Shown: positions 1-8,180 of the stretch, piece by piece
How positions within the stretch are numbered: the first letter of the stretch is position 1
Layout of the letters: each line of letters begins with the position of its first letter
DNA from: a virus
Length of the DNA: 25,089 nucleotides
Virus record (IMG/VR): IMGVR_UViG_3300048116_000006
Span: 1-25,089 of that record
Direction: 5' to 3' (one strand)
Translations under genes and position numbers: made by a program
Notes under the pieces: model-generated
The model's database searches: none
Seen by the model: only the letters and a program-made list of their open reading frames with translations
What the model was told of the DNA's origin: nothing

Positions 1-377
1 TCATCGTCCTGAATAACCGAGTCACCATCTGCGTCATACTCTACGCCATCGCTGAGTATGTCTTGCAATTCCTCGCCATACCGAGACTTGTAAAAATCAA
101 TCATGCTGGTAAATCTGTCGCCGTCAACCCAGTTTGTAAGCTGAGGCAGTGCATAGCGCCACAGCACAAGGTAAGACGCGCAACGAGTAAACTGGCTATC
201 CGTCAGCTTGCTATCGTCCATCTCACCGGCAATCCCTTTTCTGGGCCACCACTTAATGCGCAATTCGCGCTCAATGTCTGCTTGCGCTTTTGGATGCTCA
301 TCGGTAAATGCAGTAATGCCCAACTGTAAGATGTCTGGTACCAAATCTACTAAATCTGCGTCTGTGCTAAATGCCAT
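1..377 (-). CDS. Head-tail connector-like protein, 3' part cut by window edge
   Basis: An open frame starts at the ATG at 377 and runs off the left edge without a stop, giving about 125 residues. It begins MAFSTDADLVDLVPDILQLG and continues with an acidic, Trp-rich segment (KWWPRKGI, then YLVLWRYALPQLTNW). Its position directly after the capsid gene and a small basic protein is where phages of this layout keep the head completion or neck protein that joins the capsid to the tail. The connector role is inferred from position and a general resemblance to phage proteins found next to N4 gp56-type capsids; no catalytic motif is visible. Only five bases separate it from the upstream gene, so it is probably in the same operon. 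Confidence 0.7.
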   Translation of the reverse strand, partial: MAFSTDADLVDLVPDILQLGITAFTDEHPKAQADIERELRIKWWPRKGIAGEMDDSKLTDSQFTRCASYLVLWRYALPQLTNWVDGDRFTSMIDFYKSRYGEELQDILSDGVEYDADGDSVIQDD

Positions 378-382
378 CTATA

Positions 383-670
383 TCACCACTTCACCAAGTC
401 TGACCAATATGCCGCCGATGCGGTCTTGTCTTTTCGGCCTCTCGCAATATCTTTTGCGAAACGCGCCTTAAATGCTCTACGCTTTGCTTTGTCTGCTTCT
501 GTTTCGTTCTTTCGTGGCGGCTTATTGTCTGCGCCTTGCTGTCCGAAACGAATCAATCGTACCTTGTCGCCTTCTTTGGCGAGTACGGCATGGCTTTTGT
601 CTGGATGTTTAGCTGTTCGCTTTGGCTTGTTGTAGCCCTCGAACCTTTCACCGCGATACGTTATTGCCAT
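383..670 (-). CDS. Small basic conserved phage protein next to the capsid gene
   Basis: A 95-residue, strongly basic protein beginning MAITYRGERFEGYNKPKR. It has two recognisable blocks: HPDKSHAVLAKEGDKVRLIR, then a Lys/Arg-rich helix (KAKRRAFKARFAKDIARGR) ending SAAYWSDLVKW. I recognise this as a recurring phage family found in head gene clusters, but I know of no assigned function. The high positive charge would suit contact with DNA or with the acidic inner capsid surface, which is inference. It follows the capsid gene after a stem-loop at 689-706. Its ATG is preceded by AGAGG on the minus strand. Confidence 0.8.
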   Translation of the reverse strand: MAITYRGERFEGYNKPKRTAKHPDKSHAVLAKEGDKVRLIRFGQQGADNKPPRKNETEADKAKRRAFKARFAKDIARGRKDKTASAAYWSDLVKW

Positions 671-688
671 ATAAACCTCTTAAGATAA

Positions 689-706
689 CCCCCTCCGAGA
701 AGGGGG
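689..706 (-). terminator. Stem-loop after the capsid gene (weak terminator or attenuator)
   Basis: Read on the minus strand, CCCCCT and AGGGGG form a perfect 6-bp stem around a 6-base loop, 18 bases after the capsid stop codon. The tail that follows is TTATCTT, which is poor in consecutive T, so termination should be partial. Such hairpins after capsid genes lower expression of downstream genes or protect the capsid mRNA end. Confidence 0.5.
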
Positions 707-723
707 CATCTATTGTCACTTGC

Positions 724-1557
724 TTACAGTACAGCGTCAGAAAGCATTTCAACGCCGAAGCTGTCGTCCAACTCGCCTACACCGTAGATTGCGGTAGCAT
801 TCAACTCAAACGCACGGTTTGAAGCGTCGCGCTGTGGCTCGATGTTGAAGTCACGCTTAATAGCAATTGCAAGAGCTTCTGGAGCGAATACCGCACCTTT
901 TGCATCGCCATCGCCGTCAATCTCGACGTTCGCAGACTCGTAAACATTGATGCCAGCGATAGTTCCAACGTAACCATTGCGCATTGCTTCGTTCTGCAAG
1001 TCGCCACCATTAGGGTTAGCAAAGGTGTTGGTCAGGTTAGCTTTCAAAGCGTACGCCTGATAAGGGTGGACTACAGCGTTAATCACGCCAGTAACTTTGT
1101 TGGCGCGCAGAGTAGCGGCGGCCTTAAACAAGTCAGCAACTGTGATTTCAGCACCAGCAGTACCGATAGAGCCTGAGAAGCCGTCAAACAGTGCGATAAG
1201 GTCTTTGTCGATCTTAGTAGCGATAGCGTTACCAAGAACAGTACCCAACTCATCAGCAGGGTTTCCAGCGCCCATAGCGGCAAGGTCAGTCAGCAGAACC
1301 TGTGCGCCTACTTCGCCAACAGTTACAGAAACTGAAGAAGTAGAAACAGTGGTGCTAGACATATCTGTGCCTTCAGTCAAATCAGCGGCGGCGATTGCAG
1401 GATACTTAGGAACCTGAATTGTTTTGCCAGCCTGTGCGCCGATGTTGTACTGAGTCACAAGACCCATCATTAGAGATTGCTCTTCGGCGGTAAAACGAGC
1501 CTGAGCGATAATATTGACAAACAAGTCGTCAAGAGTAGTTGAAGTTGTAGCGGCCAT
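724..1557 (-). CDS. Major capsid protein (N4 gp56-type, HK97 fold)
   Basis: A 277-residue protein matching the N4 gp56 family of major capsid proteins, which take the HK97 fold. Visible features are a hydrophilic, Thr-rich N-arm (TTSTTLDDLFVNIIAQARF), a beta-rich E-loop-like region (VQVPKYPA-like segment, then the SSTTVSTSSVSVTVGEVGAQ run) and a C-terminal A-domain ending AFELNATAIYGVGELDDSFG. It has no N-terminal delta domain, in keeping with a separate scaffold gene just upstream. The ATG at 1557 has GAGGA about seven bases before it. It follows scaffold and precedes connector genes, the usual head operon order. Confidence 0.92.
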   Translation of the reverse strand: MAATTSTTLDDLFVNIIAQARFTAEEQSLMMGLVTQYNIGAQAGKTIQVPKYPAIAAADLTEGTDMSSTTVSTSSVSVTVGEVGAQVLLTDLAAMGAGNPADELGTVLGNAIATKIDKDLIALFDGFSGSIGTAGAEITVADLFKAAATLRANKVTGVINAVVHPYQAYALKANLTNTFANPNGGDLQNEAMRNGYVGTIAGINVYESANVEIDGDGDAKGAVFAPEALAIAIKRDFNIEPQRDASNRAFELNATAIYGVGELDDSFGVEMLSDAVL

Positions 1558-1595
1558 GATAAATCCTCAAAATAAAATTAAATAGTGGTTTGTGG

Positions 1596-2255
1596 TTACT
1601 TTCGCTTCATAGCGGCAAATGCTTCTTTGCCACCCTGACCCCAGTTTGCAACCATATCTGCCACAGATTGAGGCTTCTGTGTAGAGCCACCTGCGTTGCC
1701 CTGAGAGCCAGTGCCACCCTGGGAGGCTCTGACAAAATGCGGGTTAGCAGTTAAAAATTCCGATACCATCTCGTTGACTGATAACAGATCACCGCTGTCA
1801 TTGTAGCGCGGCGTACCGTTTCCGTCTAGCACCTCAACCGTGCCATCCTCTGACAATCGAGTGTTGCTTTTTAGTAGAGATGAAACCTGTTCCGGCGAAA
1901 CAGCGTTATTATTAGATGCCGCTCCCAGTATCGCCCCATCAACTAGGGTCTGCTGTAGCTTGCTCTTGTAACTCTGTATCTCCATGTCTTTCTTTTCGAC
2001 AGTCTTTTTCAGGATAGAATCAAAGTCACCTCGCTCTTTCTGTCGCTCAAGTTCTGCGGCTTCTTTCTGTGCCATCAGATCTCTTGCTTCGTCAAGGTCA
2101 ACGCCTGACAGTCGCTTCTCAAACTTTCTTTGCTCTCTTGCGACTCGATCAGCAACAATTCGGTCGAGTTCTTCCTGTGTAAATGTCTTAGTTTCCTGAC
2201 TTTCTACTGCCGCAGTTTCAGTCTCTGCTTGTGTTTCCATGATGTCGTCGCTCAT
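1596..2255 (-). CDS. Capsid scaffolding protein
   Basis: A 219-residue, highly charged protein predicted to be mostly coiled coil. The N-terminus is acidic and Glu/Thr-rich (METQAETETAAVESQETK). Residues about 27-110 form a long helical heptad region rich in Glu, Lys and Gln. A Gly/Ser/Gln linker (GGTGSQGNAGGSTQ) leads to a short basic C-terminal helix ending AFAAMKRK. Scaffolds of this gp20-like type direct capsid assembly and bind the coat through such a basic C-terminal helix. The gene sits just upstream of the capsid gene. AGAGG lies before the ATG at 2255. Confidence 0.85.
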   Translation of the reverse strand: MSDDIMETQAETETAAVESQETKTFTQEELDRIVADRVAREQRKFEKRLSGVDLDEARDLMAQKEAAELERQKERGDFDSILKKTVEKKDMEIQSYKSKLQQTLVDGAILGAASNNNAVSPEQVSSLLKSNTRLSEDGTVEVLDGNGTPRYNDSGDLLSVNEMVSEFLTANPHFVRASQGGTGSQGNAGGSTQKPQSVADMVANWGQGGKEAFAAMKRK

Positions 2256-2272
2256 GTTACGGCCTCTTAAAG

Positions 2273-2301
2273 AGTATTGGTGAAAATTAAGTTTATCACA
2301 A
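2273..2301 (-). promoter_or_regulatory. Candidate promoter upstream of the scaffold and capsid genes
   Basis: On the minus strand TTGTGA (2296-2301) and AATACT (2273-2278) are separated by 17 bases, each matching four of six positions of the sigma70 -35 and -10 consensus. It would give extra scaffold and capsid mRNA. The match is weak and could be chance. Confidence 0.25.
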
Positions 2302-2305
2302 TTGG

Positions 2306-2362
2306 TTATTTTTTAACCGTTTTCTTCTTTTTCTTCTTTTTGCTTTTGTCATGATAAGGCAT
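2306..2362 (-). CDS. Lysine-rich 18-residue micro-protein
   Basis: The reading frame encodes MPYHDKSKKKKKKKTVKK and a TAA stop. Its ATG lies one base after the TAA of the head morphogenesis gene, and GAGGGA sits five to eight bases upstream, a good ribosome site. Ten of the 18 residues are lysine, seven in a row, encoded by a mix of AAA and AAG rather than a pure A tract. That argues against a simple homopolymer accident. Short Lys-rich ORFs occur in head operons of some phages. A role in binding DNA or the acidic scaffold is inference. Confidence 0.55.
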   Translation of the reverse strand: MPYHDKSKKKKKKKTVKK

Positions 2363-2365
2363 TAT

Positions 2366-3115
2366 TTATCCCTCGAATATTGCTTGCCAATGATGACGGC
2401 AGTTGTAGCCGCCCCTGTCTGCGAATGCGTTGCTGGATTTCTTACCAGCCCACGAACCCTGCCAAATCTCTTCTATCTCTTCTTTGTTGTACGTCTTGCC
2501 AACGTGCCTATCACAAAACTCGCGGGTAGATTCGTCGTCAGCGCCAAAGTATTTCCACTCAGTGGCCCCAGCATCAAGGGCAATCTTGGTGTTTATGTTT
2601 GAATAAAAACCCATCAGGCCATCATGCAGGGCCACGCTTGCATATCTCCCTAAGTCTTTAGAGACAGATGCTTTGATTATATTTAGGCTGTCGGCAAACG
2701 ATACTCCAACAAGGGTTGATTCATATATCTGCTTCGACACTGCGTCCAGAAACTCTTGGCCTAAATCCTCAAACCCTTTAAAAGATAAGGTTTGAAGTTG
2801 CCTGATTATGTTCTGATCTATCTTGGCTAGGTCACTGGAGGCGCTAACAACAGCCAGAGCGGTATCGGCCACCTCCTGATAATCCCTGATGATCTGATCA
2901 ATTTCTGTCAAGTATTCCTGCTCTATTGCCTGTCGCAATTCAACCCTAGCATTCACCGCCCACTCAAGATCGAACAGGTTGCCGTCATCCAGCGGTGCGC
3001 CAGCCATGATTTCATTTATTCGACTTTCCAAAGTAACCAAAGCGCGCGCCAGTCTCTCTTGATGCTGGTCTGCTTGCTTTAAAACCTCATTGAGTGCGTC
3101 AACGTCTATAGACAT
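2366..3115 (-). CDS. Head morphogenesis protein (minor head protein, SPP1 gp7 / Mu gpF-like)
   Basis: A 249-residue protein, largely helical in its first 160 residues, with the C-terminal signature of the SPP1 gp7/Mu gpF minor head family: an ST-REFC-RH segment near residue 195, then W-G-W-GK and finally GGYNCRHHWQAIF. Members are minor capsid proteins that associate with the portal and help head assembly or DNA ejection. Its ATG shares one base with the portal stop (TAATG), indicating translational coupling. The portal, minor head protein, scaffold, capsid order is typical. Confidence 0.85.
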   Translation of the reverse strand: MSIDVDALNEVLKQADQHQERLARALVTLESRINEIMAGAPLDDGNLFDLEWAVNARVELRQAIEQEYLTEIDQIIRDYQEVADTALAVVSASSDLAKIDQNIIRQLQTLSFKGFEDLGQEFLDAVSKQIYESTLVGVSFADSLNIIKASVSKDLGRYASVALHDGLMGFYSNINTKIALDAGATEWKYFGADDESTREFCDRHVGKTYNKEEIEEIWQGSWAGKKSSNAFADRGGYNCRHHWQAIFEG

Positions 3116-4491
3116 TACAGTTCCGTATCGCCTTCAAAGTCGCCAAGAACTAAAGAACTAGATTCAATATCTGCATGGGCTTTAGCAAGCTGTTCGTCAT
3201 CAAGAATAAGGTCGCTGATCTTTTTGTCTATCTCTTGCATCAGGGTCTGTGACTTTACGCCTGTAGATCGCATCTGCTGTAAGAAAATAAGCTCTTTTTC
3301 GTAGTCCCTTAGATCGAATGCGTCAGGGTAGAAAACATCAACGTCAGGGGTAATGTCTTGCCAGTTACAAAATAAAACCCACAACTGCTCTTCTGCCAAT
3401 TCCAGAATATCAGCCTTCTCTGCCAGCTTTGCATTCAGCATCTGAAACTCTGTCTGCATAGCAACGCCTGACTGAGTCATCGCCTGAGTGCCTCTAACTG
3501 CACCCATATGGGACATCCGGTTTATTGCCTCTACCTTGTCTTTGATGGAGTTTCTAACAGCGTCTAGGTTTTGACCGCTCGGCTGTATCTGGTATGGCTT
3601 GAGGCTGGCATCCATATCGTCTGGCATATTAATGACAGCGCCAGCACCAGCACTAGCATCCGTACCGAATGACTTTACCAAAGTAGGGTGATTACTAATG
3701 CGAATCAATTGCTCTATTTCTGACAACTCCTGATAGACAGCGCGTTGCATGTAGGAAGCATCCGCAATATCGCTAATACCAATGCCTCTAATCACTGACC
3801 TCTGAGCGGGCAAAAACACAGCAGGGATTTTACCAAGCGGGTTGTCTTCGCTTTCTACCATGCGCTCCGACTCGTTGACTTCATGCCATAACTCTACCGA
3901 GTCTTTTTTCCAGATTCTGTAAAAAGATTCTGTGGTCGTATCGTCAACTCGGATGACTGATTCGCGTAGCTTTAAATAGCAAAGTTCAAAGCGGCCAGAT
4001 GGGGTTCTTTCGTATTCCCAGTCCAGAACGTTTTCTGGGGTGAACATTGTTACATAGGGGCGAATGTCCTGCTCCAGTTCTTCTGCTTTTGTGCCCGCTT
4101 GTGATTTGGGCTTATCCATCATCAACCAAACGTGGCCATATACGCTAGACCAAATCTGCGCCTGTCTCATAAAAGTATTAAAGCTACGACCGTCTAGGTC
4201 TGCATCTTTCATAAAAGGCTGTAGAGCAACATTGCCAGCGGCTGAGTTGAAGCCGCGCGTTGGAGGAACTCGCCAGAGAAAGCTACTATAAATATGGACG
4301 ATGTTCTTGCAGTGATTGTCTAGCGGGGTTAAATCTAACCTGCGCTGATATTCTGTCTTATCCTCATTGACGTAACGAGTCAAATATTCGCCGTCAATGT
4401 AATCCTCTCCCCCCATATAACTACGCAAATAAAATTCCCAGCGCGACTTGTTGTTGTCATATTCTGGGTGAGTTGTTTCTATAGTCTTCAT
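3115..4491 (-). CDS. Portal protein (DUF4055-type)
   Basis: A 458-residue portal protein that would form the dodecameric DNA gate at one capsid vertex. The N-terminus has the family pattern TTHPEY...W...RSYMGGEDYI, and a long helical C-terminal part begins near SIKDKVEAINRM. I chose the ATG at 4491 rather than the in-frame GTG at 4500. The ATG has AAGGTGG five bases upstream and overlaps the terminase stop as ATGA. The protein is a little shorter than many portals but intact. It lies between the large terminase and the minor head gene, the canonical place. Confidence 0.9.
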   Translation of the reverse strand: MKTIETTHPEYDNNKSRWEFYLRSYMGGEDYIDGEYLTRYVNEDKTEYQRRLDLTPLDNHCKNIVHIYSSFLWRVPPTRGFNSAAGNVALQPFMKDADLDGRSFNTFMRQAQIWSSVYGHVWLMMDKPKSQAGTKAEELEQDIRPYVTMFTPENVLDWEYERTPSGRFELCYLKLRESVIRVDDTTTESFYRIWKKDSVELWHEVNESERMVESEDNPLGKIPAVFLPAQRSVIRGIGISDIADASYMQRAVYQELSEIEQLIRISNHPTLVKSFGTDASAGAGAVINMPDDMDASLKPYQIQPSGQNLDAVRNSIKDKVEAINRMSHMGAVRGTQAMTQSGVAMQTEFQMLNAKLAEKADILELAEEQLWVLFCNWQDITPDVDVFYPDAFDLRDYEKELIFLQQMRSTGVKSQTLMQEIDKKISDLILDDEQLAKAHADIESSSLVLGDFEGDTEL

Positions 4492-5711
4492 CAAGTCCAC
4501 CTTGTGGGTTGCGGTGTGTCGTATTCTGTGCGAACAGGGAACAAGTATTCTACCAAATAACCGAGGGCATCATTCATATGATCAAAACCATCATCTTTAT
4601 TTGGTATGCTAGTCCCTTCTTTGTAGGTCTGTCTTTCCAGAGACTTAATTGTCTGCTTACATTTCGGGCTGACAAACAAATGCCGCTCACCATCTGCTGA
4701 CAGTAAACGACTATTCACAGCGTTGATTCTATCCCTAACCATTGCGTGTGACTTTTTTGCCTTAACGCTAAATCCTGCGTTCTGTAAGATCGACAAATCA
4801 GTGCGACCACCTGCGGAAGTTTTCCGCTGTCTTGATGCAGGGTCTGGATAAATAATAATATTGCGATTAGGGTAGCGGTCAACAATCTCCGCAACCATCT
4901 CGTCAGTATTCGACCCATACATGACTATCTCGTCAACTGCATACAGCGTCCCGCCTTTACGAATGCAGATTACGGCAGACATGGGGTCAAGGTTAAAATC
5001 CATCCCTATGTGTAGTGTACCATTATCGTCATTCATATCAAATACGCTATGCTCTCGACTAAACCCATAGTAAATTAAACCTGCATATGTAACGAACTCA
5101 GCGCAATATTCTTGGTTGAATGTTCTGGCATCAAGGTCTAGCTTTGCTTGCTCTATTTCGCTCGAAGGAACATTCCCTCCCTGCAATGTCGTGTACTGGA
5201 ATGACTCCCACCCTTCAAGGCCATTGATACCGGAAGCCCAGAGGTCATAGAAATGATTCCTTCCTTTCGGTGTACCGATGAATAGCGCAGAGCCTAACCT
5301 GTCAGATAGGGATGGTCTTATTACCTCATACCAAGTCTCTGGCCTCATGTCAGCAAACTCGTCAAGGACAACGAAGTCCAAAGCTCGTCCGCGCAGATTG
5401 TTCGGCTTTTCTGCTCCCTTCAAAGATATTGATGAACCATTGATCAGCTTCACGTTCAAGGCTGATTCGTTTGTTCGGGCGATGTATTCTTCGGGTACGC
5501 ATTCCATCAACATATCCCACGCAATCTCTTTAGCAGAGCCATAGGTTGGGGCTACATACCAGACGTTCTTATTATTGCCTTGTGTGGCGAACCTGAGTAT
5601 CTCGCCTGTGGACAGGAATGTCTTTCCAAACCTTCTTCCAGCGACAACAGATCGGAATCTAGCATTGGAGCAGAATATTTCACTCTGCGGGAGCGTTAGT
5701 TGCACGACCAT
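4491..5711 (-). CDS. terL: Terminase large subunit
   Basis: The 406-residue DNA packaging motor and nuclease. The ATPase domain shows Walker A GRRFGKT (residues 25-31), Walker B with catalytic Glu in VVLDE (114-118), and the coupling motif IGTPKG (145-150). The RNase H-like nuclease domain has acidic residues at D238 (GMDFNLDP), D290 (IIYPDPAS) and D377 (GFDHMNDALGY). All key residues are present, so the enzyme should be active. The start at 5711 lies 32 bases inside the small subunit gene; a GTG at 5705 is an alternative. If the virion DNA is hypermodified by the upstream cassette, this motor handles that DNA. Confidence 0.96.
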   Translation of the reverse strand: MVVQLTLPQSEIFCSNARFRSVVAGRRFGKTFLSTGEILRFATQGNNKNVWYVAPTYGSAKEIAWDMLMECVPEEYIARTNESALNVKLINGSSISLKGAEKPNNLRGRALDFVVLDEFADMRPETWYEVIRPSLSDRLGSALFIGTPKGRNHFYDLWASGINGLEGWESFQYTTLQGGNVPSSEIEQAKLDLDARTFNQEYCAEFVTYAGLIYYGFSREHSVFDMNDDNGTLHIGMDFNLDPMSAVICIRKGGTLYAVDEIVMYGSNTDEMVAEIVDRYPNRNIIIYPDPASRQRKTSAGGRTDLSILQNAGFSVKAKKSHAMVRDRINAVNSRLLSADGERHLFVSPKCKQTIKSLERQTYKEGTSIPNKDDGFDHMNDALGYLVEYLFPVRTEYDTPQPTRWT

Positions 5712-6051
5712 CCACCACTATGTTGATTTGAGGTATTTCTTGAGGCTCAGCTTCCTGCTCTTTCCAACCTGCCTGAGTCTTGAGATAGAATATAGCGGCT
5801 GTAACATTACCAGCCATAGCCATCTTGACTAGGTTCTGTGCCATTCTTACAGTCTGCTTCGCCCTTCCCTTTTTATAAGCCTCAGAAACCTCCGGCTGTC
5901 GCTCCTCTACTGCGCGGAAAGTATTCTCGCTTATCCCATAATAATCAGCCAACTGGCCTTTGGTGAGATAGGAAGCCAACTGCTCAAGGTTAGATATCTG
6001 ATCTTGCTCAAATACGAACGCAGGTCTGCCACCCTTGTCTTTTTCACTCAT
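5680..6051 (-). CDS. terS: Terminase small subunit
   Basis: A 123-residue protein with an N-terminal helix-turn-helix (about residues 22-55, LASYLTKGQLADYYGISENTF), a central oligomerisation helix containing the recurring VKMAMAGNVTAAIFYLKTQAGW segment, and an acidic C-terminal tail. This is the phage terminase small subunit family, which recognises the packaging site and loads the large subunit. The start codon overlaps the end of the TET dioxygenase gene by eight bases, so packaging genes are translated from the same message as the modification cassette. Confidence 0.9.
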   Translation of the reverse strand: MSEKDKGGRPAFVFEQDQISNLEQLASYLTKGQLADYYGISENTFRAVEERQPEVSEAYKKGRAKQTVRMAQNLVKMAMAGNVTAAIFYLKTQAGWKEQEAEPQEIPQINIVVDGRATNAPAE

Positions 6052-6853
6052 TTAGAAAACCTTTTAGCGCATAGAAAACCAAGCTGTTCCTGTACCCGCC
6101 GTCATGGGTTGGAACGATAGGGGTCACTGCGTGGACATTCCTCCATGCAGGATATAGCAATAGACTACCTGTCGGCATATCAAAGCAAGCGTCATAATCT
6201 GGGACATATAGACACCCACCTTTTGCGTTGTGTCTGTGCGTGTATATACAGTTCAGCGTCTGCTTCACATTCGCTCTATCCCTATGGAATGGCGCGGATA
6301 TGTTGAAATTACTGATGCTAGAGGTAAACAGGTCCCCGAACTTATACTTGTTATCAATACTAGAAACGGCGACAGAATGCTCCTTGTGCTGTTCTGGCAT
6401 ATAGTCAGCCATAACCTTTCCCATCTCCCTAGAAGCCATGAGCATCGCTTTCAGGAATGGCTTTGCGCTTTCAACAGCATGTACTCGACTTCTGTTGTGA
6501 TAGTCCCGCCTCATATGCGGTTTTTTGACTATTGAGCCGATAATGGTGCTTTGCTGAACAGTTCCCAGCTTCTTTGCCTGTGCTCGCGTTATATTCAGTT
6601 GCTTCTGTATCTTCATAACATCGGAACGCTCAAGCAGGTCTTTAGGAACTCTGTCTGATAGGAACTCCCTGTTAGCCAAAGCCATCAGGTTTTTGAGTTT
6701 TGAGTATTTTTCTGGGACACTTTGCAAATAGAGGCCAACCAGTTCATCTCCATCGTAAAGATATGCTGATTCGCAGACATTAGGCTCTATGTATTCACAT
6801 CTTGAGCCAGTTTGCCTTTCATGCTCTACCATCTCCATCTGTAACTTTTTCAA
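6044..6853 (-). CDS. TET/JBP-family Fe(II)/2-oxoglutarate dioxygenase acting on DNA bases
   Basis: A 269-residue protein whose C-terminal 90 residues show the TET/JBP double-stranded beta-helix core. The iron ligands are H190-x-D192 in APFHRDRANV and the distal H241 in WRNVHAV. The 2-oxoglutarate-binding Arg is R255 in GGYRNSLVFYAL. Between them, GGCLYVPDYD and GSLLLYP match the family. Enzymes of this family hydroxylate the 5-methyl group of 5-methylcytosine (TET) or thymine (JBP). About 180 N-terminal residues, basic and helical, lie outside the core and may bind DNA. The start is a TTG overlapping the upstream stop as TTGA, with GAGGAAA eight bases before it; an ATG at 6838 is an alternative. 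Substrate, 5mC or T, cannot be told from sequence. Confidence 0.88.
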   Translation of the reverse strand: MKKLQMEMVEHERQTGSRCEYIEPNVCESAYLYDGDELVGLYLQSVPEKYSKLKNLMALANREFLSDRVPKDLLERSDVMKIQKQLNITRAQAKKLGTVQQSTIIGSIVKKPHMRRDYHNRSRVHAVESAKPFLKAMLMASREMGKVMADYMPEQHKEHSVAVSSIDNKYKFGDLFTSSISNFNISAPFHRDRANVKQTLNCIYTHRHNAKGGCLYVPDYDACFDMPTGSLLLYPAWRNVHAVTPIVPTHDGGYRNSLVFYALKGFLNE

Positions 6854-7578
6854 AGCACTTTCCTCATACAGTGTTTAGCGTAGCCCTTGATATCTGCCTT
6901 GATATCTAACCTGTCCGGCTTCTGCTTCAGTGTTACCCATGGGCTCCAAGTCATAGCCATTTTCCTCGCCGCGTCATGGTCTTTATTCGTCTTGTACCAA
7001 TCATGCAAACCACCTGCATTGCTACCTATCTTGGGAGTATTGAACCAATAGTGATTAAACCGCAATACACCATTACCTTTTTCAATAGACTGCAATAAGA
7101 AGTCCCTATCCTCTTTCGTGTTTTCCCTGTAGTTCCAATGTATCTTAGATATGTGGAGCAGAACGCAACCTTCCGCGAACTTGCTGTTGATACTATGACG
7201 TTTCTTTTCAGTCCACGCGAACTGGGCGAAACTCATGCCTACGATCTCAAAAGGAAGCTTCATCGCCTTCTTTTCAATTTCCTTGAGAATGCTACCATCT
7301 TTGCGAACAGTCTTTCCGTTGTATATGCCGAACGCGGTGATATCGTCATCACACACCCACGCCCATTCGTGGTTCTGCTGGCGACACCAATCAAGCATGA
7401 AGTTTCTAACGAACGTCATACCCATATCATCCTTGCCGATATTGACTCTATTTGTTACAGCATCGTAGCTTTCATAGTCCTGCGGCTCAACAAAATGATA
7501 GACATCATAACCAGCATCTTCGAATATCTTGTGGGTCTTTGTCTTAGGCCTCCCCTTGCTAGGGATACAGACTATCAC
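6850..7578 (-). CDS. TET-associated glycosyltransferase (GT-A fold)
   Basis: A 242-residue GT-A-like glycosyltransferase beginning IVCIPSKGRP, the nucleotide-sugar binding strand, with a triple-Asp metal-binding motif VCDDDI at residues 77-79. A RNFMLDW helix precedes it and SINSKFAEGCVLLHISK and KEDRDFL follow. This matches the family repeatedly found beside phage TET/JBP enzymes, which transfers sugar to the new 5-hydroxymethyl base. The gene starts with GTG at 7578, overlapping the ParB-like stop as GTGA, and has only a weak ribosome site. It is therefore likely to depend on translational coupling, and it ends in a TTGA overlap with the dioxygenase. Confidence 0.82.
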   Translation of the reverse strand: MIVCIPSKGRPKTKTHKIFEDAGYDVYHFVEPQDYESYDAVTNRVNIGKDDMGMTFVRNFMLDWCRQQNHEWAWVCDDDITAFGIYNGKTVRKDGSILKEIEKKAMKLPFEIVGMSFAQFAWTEKKRHSINSKFAEGCVLLHISKIHWNYRENTKEDRDFLLQSIEKGNGVLRFNHYWFNTPKIGSNAGGLHDWYKTNKDHDAARKMAMTWSPWVTLKQKPDRLDIKADIKGYAKHCMRKVL

Positions 7579-8180
7579 AGTTTGTTCATTTCTTTTCTAA
7601 GGTAATCAAGGATAATGCCTCCGACATATGCGTCTTTCTGCCTCCAGAATTTGATAACCTCCTGCGCTTCCTCAAAATCATCAGAGTTGAACTCTATCTG
7701 TATAGCCTTCTTCACATCCCTTGTCATTTCATTAAGTTCAGCGTCATCGTCGTCGTCATCAAGAATAGAGTAGTCAAGATCACCAGCGAAGTCAGGTATG
7801 ACATCCCAGCCCAATATGTCTAGGTCTAACCCTTCTAGCTTGATAGCTTCTATTTCTTGCTCTAGTACGACATCATCCCAGCTAGAGTTTAGGCTGAGTT
7901 TATTGTCGGCTATGATGTAGGCTTTCTTTTCTGCCTCAGATAACCCTTCTACTGTCACCACTGGCACCTCGTCTAACTCAAGCAACTGCGCGGCATACAT
8001 TCGACCATGACCAGATAGAATCATTCCTTTTTCATCAACCTGTATCGGATTATTGAACCCGAACTTATCAATGCTGTTGGCTATCTGCTGTATCTGCTTC
8101 TCGCTATGGAATCTTGAGTTATTTTCATATGGGTGTATATCTTCTATGGGTGTAATCTTAAAATCTTCATCAGCTATCAT
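7575..8180 (-). CDS. ParB/sulfiredoxin-fold protein of the DNA modification cassette
   Basis: A 201-residue protein. Residues 8-95 form a ParB N-terminal domain: ITPIEDIHPYENNSR, IQQIANSIDKFGFNNPIQVD, then the GHGR motif at 57-60, where ParB proteins bind nucleotide. A strongly acidic stretch with six consecutive Asp lies near residue 145, and the rest is helical. ParB-fold proteins without the usual DNA-binding domain are common in phage base-modification clusters, sometimes fused to methyltransferases; none is fused here. The ATG at 8180 overlaps the upstream stop (ATGA). Its exact role, perhaps nucleotide-dependent targeting of the modifying enzymes, is inference. Confidence 0.82.
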   Translation of the reverse strand: MIADEDFKITPIEDIHPYENNSRFHSEKQIQQIANSIDKFGFNNPIQVDEKGMILSGHGRMYAAQLLELDEVPVVTVEGLSEAEKKAYIIADNKLSLNSSWDDVVLEQEIEAIKLEGLDLDILGWDVIPDFAGDLDYSILDDDDDDAELNEMTRDVKKAIQIEFNSDDFEEAQEVIKFWRQKDAYVGGIILDYLRKEMNKL

